The notes under the pieces: model-generated | Told to the model about the DNA's origin: nothing | The model's database searches: none | The model's input: the letters and a program-made list of their open reading frames with translations, nothing else | Part shown: positions 25,136-34,460 of the stretch, piece by piece | How the letters are laid out: each line of letters starts with the position of its first letter | How positions within the stretch are numbered: the stretch's first letter is position 1 | Translations under genes and position numbers: made by a program | Assembly: GCA_050246915.1 (NCBI GenBank) | Contig: JBFWVD010000017.1 | Location: forward strand, 1 to 64,000 | Reading direction: 5' to 3' | DNA: 64,000 bases | DNA from: JBFWVD01 sp050246915 | Lineage (GTDB): Bacteria > Actinomycetota > Acidimicrobiia > Acidimicrobiales > Ilumatobacteraceae

Positions 25136-26025
25136 ACCGGCGGTGGTAGCGGGGATCCGCCCGCTCCGTTGGTGCCGCTGTTGCCCGACCGGCGCAGGTC
25201 GAGTGCGCGGTTCAACTCGATGCCGGCCAGCGCCACTGTGGTGTGCAGCGACAGCCACGTGAACAGTCCGATGACCGTGGCGAACGTGCCGTACACATCG
25301 GAGGCGTTGGCGATGGCGCGACCCACCACGATGGTGCCGAGCAGCTGCAAGACCGCGAAGCCCACGGCTGCGAACAATGCACCGGGCGCCACCTGTGTGT
25401 TCTTCAGCCGACGAGAGCACAGAACGCGATAGCTCGCGCCGAGGACCACGGTGTTGAGCGCGACAACGCCGACGACGAGTCCGACGCGAGCGACGAACCG
25501 CAACTCGGCGACCCCGGCCAAGGTGGCCAGAGCGGCGCCGCCCACTTGTGACACGCCGGCCAGCGCGATGGTGGCGAGGGCGCGGAGTCGGACCTTGAAG
25601 AAGTTCGGTCGATCGTCGAGGGGCACGTCCCAGATGTCGTCCACCGATGTCTGTGCACCGACGAAGGCCTTCATGCCGGCCCACAGGGCAGAGACGAGTC
25701 CTACCACGAGAGCAACGACGTTGCCGTTGAGCTTGCCGACGTTCTCCTCGATGGTGCGACCGACGATGGGCAGGTTGACGAGTACCGAGTCCTTGATGTC
25801 GTCCTGCAGACCGCTGTTGCCGTGCAGCACGTAGCCGAGGATGGTGACGAGCACCAGCAGGAGCGGGAACACCGACAAGAAGCTGTAGTGGGCGAGCAGG
25901 GCCGCGGACCGGCCGGTGCGATGGCGACGGAACCCGTCGACCATCTCGAGCAACACATCGACGAACGCGAACCGGCGGCGCAGTGCGAGGACGCGCCCGC
26001 GCTGTGTCCATGGCGCCTTCGCCAT
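25111..26025 (-). CDS. YihY/BrkB-family inner membrane protein
   Basis: A 304-residue polytopic membrane protein of the YihY/BrkB (formerly 'ribonuclease BN') family. Family segments: LLAHYSFLSVFPLLLVLVTIL (first membrane helix), ALWAGMKAFVGAQTSVDDIWDVP, and YGTFATVIGLFTWLSLHTTVALAGIELNRAL near the end. About six transmembrane helices are expected. The C-terminus is a Gly/Pro-rich tail. The gene sits 1 bp after the membrane-protein gene 26027-27151 on the same strand, so the two are probably co-transcribed. Its biochemical role is unknown even in well-studied homologues. Confidence 0.88.
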   Translation of the reverse strand: MAKAPWTQRGRVLALRRRFAFVDVLLEMVDGFRRHRTGRSAALLAHYSFLSVFPLLLVLVTILGYVLHGNSGLQDDIKDSVLVNLPIVGRTIEENVGKLNGNVVALVVGLVSALWAGMKAFVGAQTSVDDIWDVPLDDRPNFFKVRLRALATIALAGVSQVGGAALATLAGVAELRFVARVGLVVGVVALNTVVLGASYRVLCSRRLKNTQVAPGALFAAVGFAVLQLLGTIVVGRAIANASDVYGTFATVIGLFTWLSLHTTVALAGIELNRALDLRRSGNSGTNGAGGSPLPPPVQATATRP

Positions 26026-26026
26026 C

Positions 26027-27151
26027 TCAGATCACCCGACCTCGAGCGGCTTGCGCACGTGCGGCTCGCAGCGTCCATGGTGGCGTGATGCGAGGAGCTG
26101 AGCGATCCGATGACCACTTTGCGTCGGGGGCGACGATCATCTTGGCCAACAGCACCAACGGTTGGTCGTAGTTGACCCGCCATCCAGCGAAGTCCCGCCA
26201 AGCCTGATCGCGATCGGACTTCATCGGTAGTCCCGACGCCACCAATTCATCGAAGGTCGCGTCGAACTCCGCTCGCGTGACGCTGATGGGATCGCCCGGG
26301 CGAGGATCGTGCTCGTACGGAAGGTTGAAGACGTCGCAGATGCGGCGCAGCGTCACGAAGCCGGTGCGCAGCACGATGGCGCCGCGCGGGGACCTCACCC
26401 CCTCGATGCAACTGAGATAGATGGCCGTCGAATCCAGCACACAGCCCGCTGCGGTGATCCACGAACGTTCCGGTTGGGTCGATCGGAAGAACACCAGCGA
26501 TGAGATCGAGGAGTGGCTCTCCTCCACCTCGACGAACCACTGTTCCCAACGCGGCAAGAGCTCGTCGTCGTAGTTCTCGAGCATGCCGATGCGCCAGAAG
26601 CGGATGAGCATCTCAGCGGGGCTGGGCGGGGTCCCGGCCCGGACCTCGAGCATGGCAACCGCCGATTCGCGTCGGGAGAACGATCCGTAGATGGTCGGTA
26701 GGTAGCTGATGAGGAGTGCGACCAGACCGAGACCGATGGTGGCCTGTATGAACGACACGATCGCCCCAGGCATCGAGGCATTGAATCGCACACCGAGGGT
26801 GAGCATTGATGAACCCGACACCAAGAACGCATCACGCAGTCCGTGCTGCTCGATGGCCCAGTGCACGCCGGTCCCGCCGATGATGACCCCGATCACCCAC
26901 ATCCCGGGCATGAGCACAAGCCCGAGTGGAGCGCTCACAGCCAACACGCGATCACGGGCGAGGAAGCTGCGACGCTCGTGCGCGATCAGCTCGAAGATGC
27001 GACGCAGGACGATGAAGAAGACCCGCGTCAGGAACGAACCGGAGGCCCGAGGCACCACGAAGGTTCGCACCGCTGACATGCAGATGACGACGACCAGGAA
27101 CGCCCCTGCTGCTCCGACGATCAACCTGGCGACGAGATCCACGCCGATCAT
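26027..27151 (-). CDS. Membrane protein, ion-channel-like, function unknown
   Basis: A 374-residue protein with an N-terminal membrane half (about five hydrophobic segments between residues 8 and 165) and a soluble C-terminal half (about 170-374). The segment SGSSMLTLGVRFNA between two membrane helices is placed like the pore loop of two-helix potassium channels (TLGVRF compared with TVGYG), but the filter sequence is not canonical. The soluble part contains EVRAGTPPSPAEMLIRFWR and conserved acidic and Trp residues. It is followed immediately by the BrkB-family gene. The channel assignment is inference; I can only say that it is a conserved-looking membrane protein. Confidence 0.7.
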   Translation of the reverse strand: MIGVDLVARLIVGAAGAFLVVVICMSAVRTFVVPRASGSFLTRVFFIVLRRIFELIAHERRSFLARDRVLAVSAPLGLVLMPGMWVIGVIIGGTGVHWAIEQHGLRDAFLVSGSSMLTLGVRFNASMPGAIVSFIQATIGLGLVALLISYLPTIYGSFSRRESAVAMLEVRAGTPPSPAEMLIRFWRIGMLENYDDELLPRWEQWFVEVEESHSSISSLVFFRSTQPERSWITAAGCVLDSTAIYLSCIEGVRSPRGAIVLRTGFVTLRRICDVFNLPYEHDPRPGDPISVTRAEFDATFDELVASGLPMKSDRDQAWRDFAGWRVNYDQPLVLLAKMIVAPDAKWSSDRSAPRITPPWTLRAARAQAARGRVI

Positions 27152-27251
27152 CGTGCCAGACGAGGCCGAACATCACGGTCGAAGGCCGCGCATCACACCC
27201 CCTTGGTAGGTTCACGAAGTCCGCTCGGGCCCGGCGGAGATCGGCATCGAC

Positions 27252-27821
27252 ATGCCTTCCGCACCTGCGCATAGCGCAGTTCGATCCCCCGAGGTCTGCG
27301 CCATGCGCATCCCACCGTGTCGCCCCAATCGCGCCAACCTGCGCACCGTCGATCCCGCCACCCGCGACGGCGCAAACCCACGAGGACCCAGTCCGAGCCT
27401 CATCGGTGAGCACATCCCCGGACCCAACACCTTGCGGGGTCCCGAAGATGCGTTGAGCATCTTCCAGGCAGCCAGATCTCGCCCCGCGCTGGAGGAGACC
27501 TTCGTGCTGCTGCTCGACGACGCGCACACCGGTGCCGACATCGTGTGCATCAACGATGCCTCCAGCGCCGACTGCGTGCAGCGCATCGTGACGCTGCTGT
27601 GCGGTCTGGCCGAGCAATCGTGGCTGGCCGGGCTCGTCGTGGCCACTGCCCGTCCGTTCGCCACCACCGTGGTGGATGACGATGATCTACACACCTGGTT
27701 CACGCTGCGTGTGCTCGCCGACGACGCCGGGGTGGATCTCATCGACTGGTTCGTGCTCATCGACGGCATCAGCTTCTCGATCGCCGACTACACCCAGTCG
27801 ACGTCTCTGTGGATCCCGTGA
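27252..27821 (+). CDS. RadC/JAB-like domain protein
   Basis: A 189-residue protein whose central part (from GPNTLRGPEDALSIFQAARS through LIDWFVLIDG) resembles the MPN/JAB-like fold of RadC-related proteins: LLLDDAHTGADIVCIND, TLLCGLAEQSWLAGLVVATARP and a C-terminal DLIDWFVL strand. The metal-binding HxHxD-type residues of active JAMM peptidases are not present, so it is probably non-catalytic. The start could be ATG 27252 or ATG 27303; neither has a convincing Shine-Dalgarno sequence. It converges on the GGDEF gene, with 3 bp between them. Role unknown. Confidence 0.6.
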   Translation: MPSAPAHSAVRSPEVCAMRIPPCRPNRANLRTVDPATRDGANPRGPSPSLIGEHIPGPNTLRGPEDALSIFQAARSRPALEETFVLLLDDAHTGADIVCINDASSADCVQRIVTLLCGLAEQSWLAGLVVATARPFATTVVDDDDLHTWFTLRVLADDAGVDLIDWFVLIDGISFSIADYTQSTSLWIP

Positions 27822-27824
27822 TGG

Positions 27825-29522
27825 TCAGTCGGCGTGCACGAAGCACGACTTGCCGCGACGCTTCGCTTCATACATCGCAGCGTCGGCGCGCAGCATCAAC
27901 TCCTCGATGCTGGCCGAGGTTGGTCGGGCTACCCCGATGCTCACCCCGATCGCCGCCATGGTCCCGTGCACGTCCACGGGCATGGCCAGATGATCCACGG
28001 TCCGTTGGGCGATGCATTCGATGTCGACCGTGGTCGGCACTCGCTCGAGAAGCACGATGAACTCATCGCCGCCCAGGCGGGCCACCAGATCCCCCGGACG
28101 CACCGCTGCTTTCAATCGACGTGCCACCTCACGCAGCAACGCGTCACCGGCGGCGTGCCCCAAGGTGTCGTTCACCGACTTGAAGCCGTCGAGATCACAG
28201 AACATCACCGCCAGCGACTGGCGCGATCGCTCATCGGCCATGACCGCGGCTACTCGCCCAGTGAAGGCCGAACGGTTGGCCAGCTCGGTGAGCGGATCGT
28301 GCGTCGATTGCCAACGCAGGAGTGCTTCGCGCTCGCGCACAGCGGTGATGTCCTCGAACTGCGCGATGGCGGCGTGCGTGGTGCCGTCTTCGTCGATCAA
28401 CGCGCTGATGGTGACTGATGCCCATCGTTCGGTGTCGCCCATCGTGGCCAGCACCACCTCGATCGTCGCTTCTGAGTTCGCGCCATCGGCCATCGCGTTC
28501 AGTTCGGCTTCGAGCAGATCGCGATAGGGCTCGGTCACCAGTTGCTCCATTGTGCACGCCAGCAGATCGTCGGTGGACAGACCGATCAACTCGGCGAGCG
28601 CCCAGTTGGCTTGGAGGATCTGATGGCGGCTCTGGGACAGGCCCACCATGGCGGTTCCGAACGGGGCGCGGTCGAAGATGACCTCGAGCCGCGCCGATGC
28701 CGATCGAGCCTCTCGCACAGCGACTTCGAGCTCCGTCACGTCCTGCCCGTTGGTGACGAAGTACTGCACCTGCCCGTGCTCCAACACTGGGGTGATCGTC
28801 CACATCATCGTGCGTTTACCGTTCGGCGTCCGGATGACCGACCGGTCGGAGTATCGCCGGGGATTCTGGGACAAGTGGGTGTAGAAGCGCTCGGCCGTGG
28901 CTCTATCGTTGCCCAGGTTCTCGTGCTCGGCGAGGCGCTTGCCCACCAGGTCCCGTAGCGGCACCCCGAGGAACGCCTCGAGTGCCGGGTTGCACGTTCG
29001 CAACGTCCCGTCCACCTCGAGCACCGACATGAGCGACGCGTTGGAGTGCCACAGCGTCTCGGCGAAACGGCGATCACCGCGGGCTCGAGTCAACGCCGTG
29101 CGTCGTTCCGTGTCGTCCACGAAAGCGACCACCACCCATCGCTCACCGTTGGGTCGGCTGATGGGCCGGCTCGACACGCTCAACCACACCAGCGAGCCAT
29201 CGGGCCGATGCACACCCATGACTGCGTCGTTCACCGGCTCGCCCGTGGTGAGTGTGATCATCGCGGGGTGGGTCTCACCGGGATAGTCGTTGCCGTCCTC
29301 ATGAATGGCTCGCCAGCGGGAGTCGATCGAGTCGCGCCCCATGAGTTGATCGATGGGCAGACCCAAGATCTCGACCGCGGCCGGGTTTGCTCCCACGATC
29401 ATCCCAGTGGAGTCCTGCACCACCAATCCCTCGCTGAACGCCTGAATGGCAGCGACGGCCACGTCGGCATCGATGCCGAATGCTGGCAGTGAGTTGTTCG
29501 TCTCGTCTTTGGAAAGGGACAC
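27825..29522 (-). CDS. PAS-PAS-PAS-GGDEF diguanylate cyclase
   Basis: A 565-residue soluble signalling protein. Three PAS modules (about 20-140, 150-270 and 280-400) each end in a PAC-like strand (FVDDTERR, VTNGQDVTELE, QFEDITAVRERE). The C-terminal GGDEF domain (about 405-560) contains HDPLTELANRSAF, FCDLDGFKSVND and the intact active site LGGDEF. RPGD stands five residues upstream, an intact I-site for c-di-GMP product inhibition. It should make c-di-GMP in response to a redox or small-molecule signal. It starts with GTG (29520-29522). No EAL domain and no membrane helix were seen. Confidence 0.93.
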   Translation of the reverse strand: MSLSKDETNNSLPAFGIDADVAVAAIQAFSEGLVVQDSTGMIVGANPAAVEILGLPIDQLMGRDSIDSRWRAIHEDGNDYPGETHPAMITLTTGEPVNDAVMGVHRPDGSLVWLSVSSRPISRPNGERWVVVAFVDDTERRTALTRARGDRRFAETLWHSNASLMSVLEVDGTLRTCNPALEAFLGVPLRDLVGKRLAEHENLGNDRATAERFYTHLSQNPRRYSDRSVIRTPNGKRTMMWTITPVLEHGQVQYFVTNGQDVTELEVAVREARSASARLEVIFDRAPFGTAMVGLSQSRHQILQANWALAELIGLSTDDLLACTMEQLVTEPYRDLLEAELNAMADGANSEATIEVVLATMGDTERWASVTISALIDEDGTTHAAIAQFEDITAVREREALLRWQSTHDPLTELANRSAFTGRVAAVMADERSRQSLAVMFCDLDGFKSVNDTLGHAAGDALLREVARRLKAAVRPGDLVARLGGDEFIVLLERVPTTVDIECIAQRTVDHLAMPVDVHGTMAAIGVSIGVARPTSASIEELMLRADAAMYEAKRRGKSCFVHAD

Positions 29523-29659
29523 GGCGCGACTCCGTGGACTGCGTCATCGGCTCACCTCGGGCTGGGCAAGCTGACGCCTCGTCGATCATCGGCCACATCG
29601 CCCGATGATTTGAGCCCGATCACCACCCGTCAGAAAGATTTCTGCAATAGAGCGCATGG

Positions 29660-32600
29660 TCAGTGGAAGTCCCGCGACGGCAACGACGCTCCAACCGGCA
29701 GCAACTCCAGCCGTTCGGCCACGATGTTCACCACCCCCTCCACCTTCTCGAGTCGACCTCGCACCAGCAGCGCTGGGGCACCGCGGGCCACCCGTCGATA
29801 GCGGATCCAACACCCCCGGGAACAGATCACGTTGATGAGGCCGGTCTCGTCCTCGAGGTTGATGAACGTGGTCCCCCCGGCCGTCATTGGGCGTTGACGA
29901 TGGGTCACCACTCCCCCGACCCACACCTTCGACCCGTGCTCCACGCGGCACAGCGCGTTGGCCGGTACCGCTCCACGGCGGTGCAGATGATCACGCACGA
30001 ACCGCGTGGGATGGCCATCGGGGCTCACCCCGGTGGCCCACAGATCGGCGTTGGCCGATTCGGCCTCGCTCATGCCCGGCAACTGCGGGGCACGCTCACC
30101 GGTCACGATGCCCTCGAGTCGATCGGATCGCCCCTGGCTCACCGCGCCGGCCGCCCACAGCGCCCGGCGACGATCGAGCCCCATGCTGGCGAACGCGCCC
30201 GCCGTGGCCAACGTCTCGAGCACCGGCAATGGGGCGTCGGTGCGACGGGTGAACTCGACCATGTCGGTGAACGGGCCATCTGTCAACCTGACTTGCTCGA
30301 TGTGTTGGGCCAGTTCGGTGCCGAGCTTTCGTACCGAACCGAGCCCGAGGCGCACCGCCACATCGTTGTGCGACCCCGGACACGGCTGCAGCGTGGCCGC
30401 CGCCAACGACTCGTTCACATCGGGCGTGTGCACCACGACCCCGTGCCGACGCGCGTCGAGGGCGAGCGACTGAGGCGAGTAGAAGCCCATGGGCTGCGCG
30501 TTCAGCAACGCCGCGCAGAATGCGGCCGGTTCGTAGAGCTTGATCCACGACGAGGCGTAGACCAGATAGGCGAAGCTCACCGAATGGCTCTCGGGGAAGC
30601 CGTAGTTGGCGAACGCTGCCATCTTGTCGAAGATCTGCTGGCCGATGTCCTCGCCGATGCCACGCTCGGCCATACCGGCGAACAGACGGGCTTTCAATCG
30701 CTCCATGCGTTCGCGCGATCGCTTGGAGCCCATGGCCTGACGCAGTTGATCGGCTTCCGACGGTGAGAAGCCGGCCACATCGATGGCCATCTGCATGAGT
30801 TGCTCTTGGAAGAGCGGCACGCCGAGTGTCTTGGCGAGGGAGTTCTCGAGGAGTGGATGGAGATACGTGACCGGTTCGAGCCCGTTGCGGCGACGGATGT
30901 AGGGATGCACCGATCCGCCTTGGATGGGCCCGGGCCGGATGAGGGCCACCTCCACCACGAGGTCGTAGAAGGTGCGCGGTTTGAGGCGCGGCAACGTGGC
31001 CATCTGGGCCCGGCTCTCCACTTGGAACACGCCCACCGAGTCGGCCTTGCACAACATCTCGTACACGGCACGGTCTTGGGGCAAGGCGGCCAGATCGATC
31101 TCGTAGCCGCGGTGCTCATGCACCAGATCGACGGCGTAGTGCAACGCCGACAACATGCCCAGGCCGAGCAGATCGAACTTCACGAGCCCCACTGCCGCGC
31201 AATCGTCTTTGTCCCACTGCAACACCGAGCGGTTCTCCATGCGGGCCCACTCCACCGGGCACACCTCGATGACGGGCCGATCGCAGATGACCATGCCGCC
31301 GGAGTGGATGCCGAGGTGGCGGGGGAAGTCCTCCACCTGTTGGGCCAGTTCGAGCACCGGGCCGGGGATGTCGTTGTCGGGTTGCTCGGCAGTGGCCTGC
31401 ACGCGCCCCCATCCGTCGACCTGCTTGGACCACGCGTCTTGTTGGCCCGGCGCATGGCCGAGCGCCTTGGCCATGTCCCGGACGGCGGAGCGGGCGCGAT
31501 AGGTGATGACGTTGGCCACCTGCGCGGCGTTGCGTCGCCCGTAGCGCTCGTAGACGTATTGGATGACCTCTTCGCGACGATCGGACTCGATGTCGAGATC
31601 GATGTCGGGTGGCCCGTCTCGTTCGGGTGACAAGAAGCGTTCGAACAACAGACCGAGCGAGACGGCATCGGCCTTGGTGATGCCGAGCGAGTAACACACC
31701 GCGCTGTTGGCCGCCGAGCCGCGCCCTTGGCAATAGATATTGCTCGTGCGGCAGAACTCGACGATGTCCCACACGATGAGGAAGTAGCCGGGGAACCCCA
31801 GTGCTTCGATGATGGCCAGTTCGTGATCGATGGTGCGCCACGCCCGTGCTGTCACCGATTCGTCGGTGCTGTCGCCCGCTGCTTCATCGACCGGGCGCGG
31901 CCGCGGGCCGTAACGGCGGCTGGCCGCCTGCATGGTGATGTGGCGCAGATACCCCATCTCGCTGAGACCGGGCGGGCACGGGAACGGCGGCAGGCTGGGT
32001 GCCACCAAGCGCAGATCGAACGCGCAGGCACGCCCCAACTCGGCGGCACGCTGGACCACGCCCGGATAGCGGGAGAACCGCCTCGATTGCTCGAGACCGG
32101 ATCGCAGATGGGCCCCGGCCCCGGCGGGGAGCCAACCGTCGATCTCGTCGAGTGAACGACGTGAGCGCACCGCGGCCAATGCGGTGGCCAGTGGCCGGCG
32201 AGCGGGGTTGGCGTAGTGCACGTTGTTGGTGGCGATGCATTCCACCCCGGCGCGATGGGCAAGTTGGGCCAACGCGTCGTTGCGGGCGCTGTCGAGTGGA
32301 TCGCCGTGATCCCACAACTCCACCAACACCCGATCGGCCCCGAACACGTCCATGAGCCGATGCAGTTCGACGGCCGCGGCACCGGGACCGTCGGCCAGCA
32401 ACGCCGCCGGCACTGTTCCTTTGCGACACCCGGTGAGCGCATAGCAATGACCGGCCATGGCCCCCAGCGCATCGAGCGCGATGGACGGGGCGCCCTTCTC
32501 GCCGGCCAATTGCGCTTCGCTGATGGCTCGGGCCAGATGGGCATAACCCGACGGGCCATCGGCCAGTACCAGCAGATGCCGGCCGTGGGGATCAGCCTCC

Positions 32601-33049
32601 CCCATGGGCGGGCGTTGCATGCCGAGGGACAACTCGGAACCGAACACCGTGGGCAAACCGACGGCCCGGGCCGCCTCGGCGAAACGCACCACACCGTAGA
32701 ACCCGTTGTGATCGGTGAGGGCGAGGGCCTCGAGCCCCAAGCGGGCGGCCTCCTCGGCCAACTCCTCGGGATGTGATGCGCCGTCGAGGAAGGAGAAGTT
32801 GGAATGGCAGTGCAACTCGGCATAGGGAACCGAACCTTCCCGATGCACGTGGGCAGGGGCCTCATAGGGCTGACGTTTACGGCTCCACGCCGGGCTGTCG
32901 CCCCCGGCGTGGGGAGCGGGCGAACCGGGAGCCCGACCATTGGCGAGACGCGATGTCGACGATGATGCCGGGGACGTTGCCGGTGCCGGCTTGTCCGACA
33001 ACCTGCGTTCCAATTCCCGCCACGGGACCGATGGATTGTTGAACCCCAT
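29660..33049 (-). CDS. dnaE2: Error-prone DNA polymerase DnaE2
   Basis: A 1129-residue C-family polymerase of the DnaE2 (ImuC) type. A roughly 60-residue disordered N-terminus is followed by the PHP domain (YAELHCHSNFSFLDGASHP, ALTDHNGFYG). The polymerase palm has GRGSAANSAVCYSLGIT and the catalytic acidic PDIDLDIES, then fingers and a C-terminal OB-fold with FINLEDETGLINVI. It carries out lesion bypass with ImuA' and ImuB, encoded 2.6 kb upstream on the same strand. ATG 33049 is chosen because it stands 6 nt after a TATGTT -10 box inside a LexA box, predicting a leaderless, SOS-controlled transcript. Confidence 0.96.
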   Translation of the reverse strand: MGFNNPSVPWRELERRLSDKPAPATSPASSSTSRLANGRAPGSPAPHAGGDSPAWSRKRQPYEAPAHVHREGSVPYAELHCHSNFSFLDGASHPEELAEEAARLGLEALALTDHNGFYGVVRFAEAARAVGLPTVFGSELSLGMQRPPMGEADPHGRHLLVLADGPSGYAHLARAISEAQLAGEKGAPSIALDALGAMAGHCYALTGCRKGTVPAALLADGPGAAAVELHRLMDVFGADRVLVELWDHGDPLDSARNDALAQLAHRAGVECIATNNVHYANPARRPLATALAAVRSRRSLDEIDGWLPAGAGAHLRSGLEQSRRFSRYPGVVQRAAELGRACAFDLRLVAPSLPPFPCPPGLSEMGYLRHITMQAASRRYGPRPRPVDEAAGDSTDESVTARAWRTIDHELAIIEALGFPGYFLIVWDIVEFCRTSNIYCQGRGSAANSAVCYSLGITKADAVSLGLLFERFLSPERDGPPDIDLDIESDRREEVIQYVYERYGRRNAAQVANVITYRARSAVRDMAKALGHAPGQQDAWSKQVDGWGRVQATAEQPDNDIPGPVLELAQQVEDFPRHLGIHSGGMVICDRPVIEVCPVEWARMENRSVLQWDKDDCAAVGLVKFDLLGLGMLSALHYAVDLVHEHRGYEIDLAALPQDRAVYEMLCKADSVGVFQVESRAQMATLPRLKPRTFYDLVVEVALIRPGPIQGGSVHPYIRRRNGLEPVTYLHPLLENSLAKTLGVPLFQEQLMQMAIDVAGFSPSEADQLRQAMGSKRSRERMERLKARLFAGMAERGIGEDIGQQIFDKMAAFANYGFPESHSVSFAYLVYASSWIKLYEPAAFCAALLNAQPMGFYSPQSLALDARRHGVVVHTPDVNESLAAATLQPCPGSHNDVAVRLGLGSVRKLGTELAQHIEQVRLTDGPFTDMVEFTRRTDAPLPVLETLATAGAFASMGLDRRRALWAAGAVSQGRSDRLEGIVTGERAPQLPGMSEAESANADLWATGVSPDGHPTRFVRDHLHRRGAVPANALCRVEHGSKVWVGGVVTHRQRPMTAGGTTFINLEDETGLINVICSRGCWIRYRRVARGAPALLVRGRLEKVEGVVNIVAERLELLPVGASLPSRDFH

Positions 33050-33053
33050 GAAT

Positions 33054-33067
33054 CGAACATACGTTCG
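33054..33067 (-). promoter_or_regulatory. SOS (LexA) box overlapping the dnaE2 promoter
   Basis: CGAACATACGTTCG is a perfect actinobacterial LexA operator. On the dnaE2 strand its centre contains TATGTT (33056-33061), exactly 6 nt upstream of the dnaE2 ATG, so LexA binding would cover the -10 element itself. Confidence 0.92.
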
Positions 33068-33230
33068 ATGAACACTCGCGGTCAACCCCTCGTTCGGAGA
33101 CAGGAATGGATGACGTGCATCCCAATGCGGTCAGTTCACCCCGGGCGCGAGTAGGTCGATCGGATCGACGTGACACGCTTCTTCTGCACCTGCTCAAGAT
33201 CGTCTCAGCCGCGCCGATGCTTTCCTTGTC

Positions 33231-34007
33231 ATGAGCACGACACCACGCACCGACACAACAAACCGGCTCCGGGCCCTCATCGTCGACGACGCACCCGAGC
33301 TGCGCATGCTGCTCGAGCCGCTCCTCGCCCGAGAAGGCTTCGACGTTCGCACCGCCTCCGATGGGGAGACGAGCATCGATCTGAGCAGGACATTCAACCC
33401 GGACGTGATCATCTTGGATCTGATGATGCCTGGCATCGACGGACTCGAGACCTGCCGCCGGATCCGGATGTTCTCCGACGCCTACATCGTCATGCTCACG
33501 TCGAAGGACGCTGCCGTCGACAAGATCATCGGTCTGTCGATGGGCGCCGACGACTACATCTCCAAGCCGTTCAGCCCGCAGGAGCTCATCGCTCGCCTCC
33601 GGGCCATGCTGCGCCGACCGCGGGTGAGCTCTTCGTTCGCCGAGGCCGCCACCATGACCCCGACTGCCACACCGACCAACGGCGAGAGCGTCAAGAACTT
33701 CGGCGATCTCGAGCTCGATCTCGAAGCTCGTCAGATCAAGGTCGGCGGACACGTCGTGGACGCCACCCGCATCGAGTTCGAGTTGCTGGCGACGTTGTGC
33801 AGCCGTCCCCGGATGGTGTTCAGCCGCACGCAGCTGCTCGAGATCGTGTGGGGCCCGCACTGGTACGGCGACACCCATGTGGTCGACGTGCACATGTCGA
33901 ACCTGCGCAAGAAGCTCGGCGATCGCAACCGCTCGGCGCGCTACATCCAGACCGTGCGTGGCATCGGGTTCCGTCTCGGCGACGAGATCACCCAAGCCGC
34001 CAGCTGA
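33231..34007 (+). CDS. OmpR/PhoB-family response regulator
   Basis: A 258-residue two-component regulator. The receiver domain (about 14-130) has IVDDAPELRM, the phospho-acceptor Asp in DVIILDLMMPGIDG, the conserved Thr/Ser in MLTSKDA and the Lys in ISKPFSP. After a Ser/Thr/Ala linker, the winged-helix DNA-binding domain (about 160-250) has RQIKVGGHVVDATRIEFELLATL and VDVHMSNLRKKLG...IQTVRGIGFRL. There is no histidine kinase next to it, but an HPt-like gene converges on it 42 bp away. Divergent from dnaE2. Confidence 0.93.
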   Translation: MSTTPRTDTTNRLRALIVDDAPELRMLLEPLLAREGFDVRTASDGETSIDLSRTFNPDVIILDLMMPGIDGLETCRRIRMFSDAYIVMLTSKDAAVDKIIGLSMGADDYISKPFSPQELIARLRAMLRRPRVSSSFAEAATMTPTATPTNGESVKNFGDLELDLEARQIKVGGHVVDATRIEFELLATLCSRPRMVFSRTQLLEIVWGPHWYGDTHVVDVHMSNLRKKLGDRNRSARYIQTVRGIGFRLGDEITQAAS

Positions 34008-34049
34008 GCCAATCGCCTGGCTGAAGCTCTCAGCGGGGCCGGCTCGCTC

Positions 34050-34394
34050 CTACCAGGAGCCCAGAACAGAACGAACTTCGACGACCTGCTGATCGATCAC
34101 CGACAGCAGGTCGTCTGCTTCCGAGAGATCCCCGAAGCGGGCGTGATCTTCGATGGCACGCGCCGGGGCGAAGATGGCCCGCACTCCCACCGTCACGCTG
34201 GCCGACGCCAACGCGTGTGCGGTGGAGATGACGGCGTCGACATCGCGCCCAGCGATCGCTGCAGCCAACCCGTCGCGCCGGCTGGCGAGATGATCGAGAT
34301 AAGCAACGAGCACCGACCGAACGATGTCACGATCGGCCAGATCGTCCGCCAACTGCTCCAGAACGTGCACATCGACCGGACCCGTCACCGCCAT
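34050..34394 (-). CDS. Stand-alone HPt-domain phosphotransfer protein
   Basis: This 114-residue all-helical protein has the HPt signature around AISTAHALASASVTVGVRAIFAPA, where the His of AHAL is the predicted phosphorylation site (the common motif is AHxLKGsS). The flanking helices (VLEQLADDLADRDIVRSVLVAYLDHL and DLSEADDLLSVIDQQVVEVRSVL) complete the four-helix bundle. It probably shuttles phosphate between a hybrid kinase elsewhere and the neighbouring response regulator. The start at 34394 follows TACCGT at 7 nt. The Lys and Gly that usually follow the His are replaced by Ala and Ser. Confidence 0.75.
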   Translation of the reverse strand: MAVTGPVDVHVLEQLADDLADRDIVRSVLVAYLDHLASRRDGLAAAIAGRDVDAVISTAHALASASVTVGVRAIFAPARAIEDHARFGDLSEADDLLSVIDQQVVEVRSVLGSW

Positions 34395-34460
34395 GGGTCT
34401 CACGGTACTGCGGAGCTGAGCACCCAAAGCTCCGGCGCTGCGCTCAGTTGTGTGTAGGCG

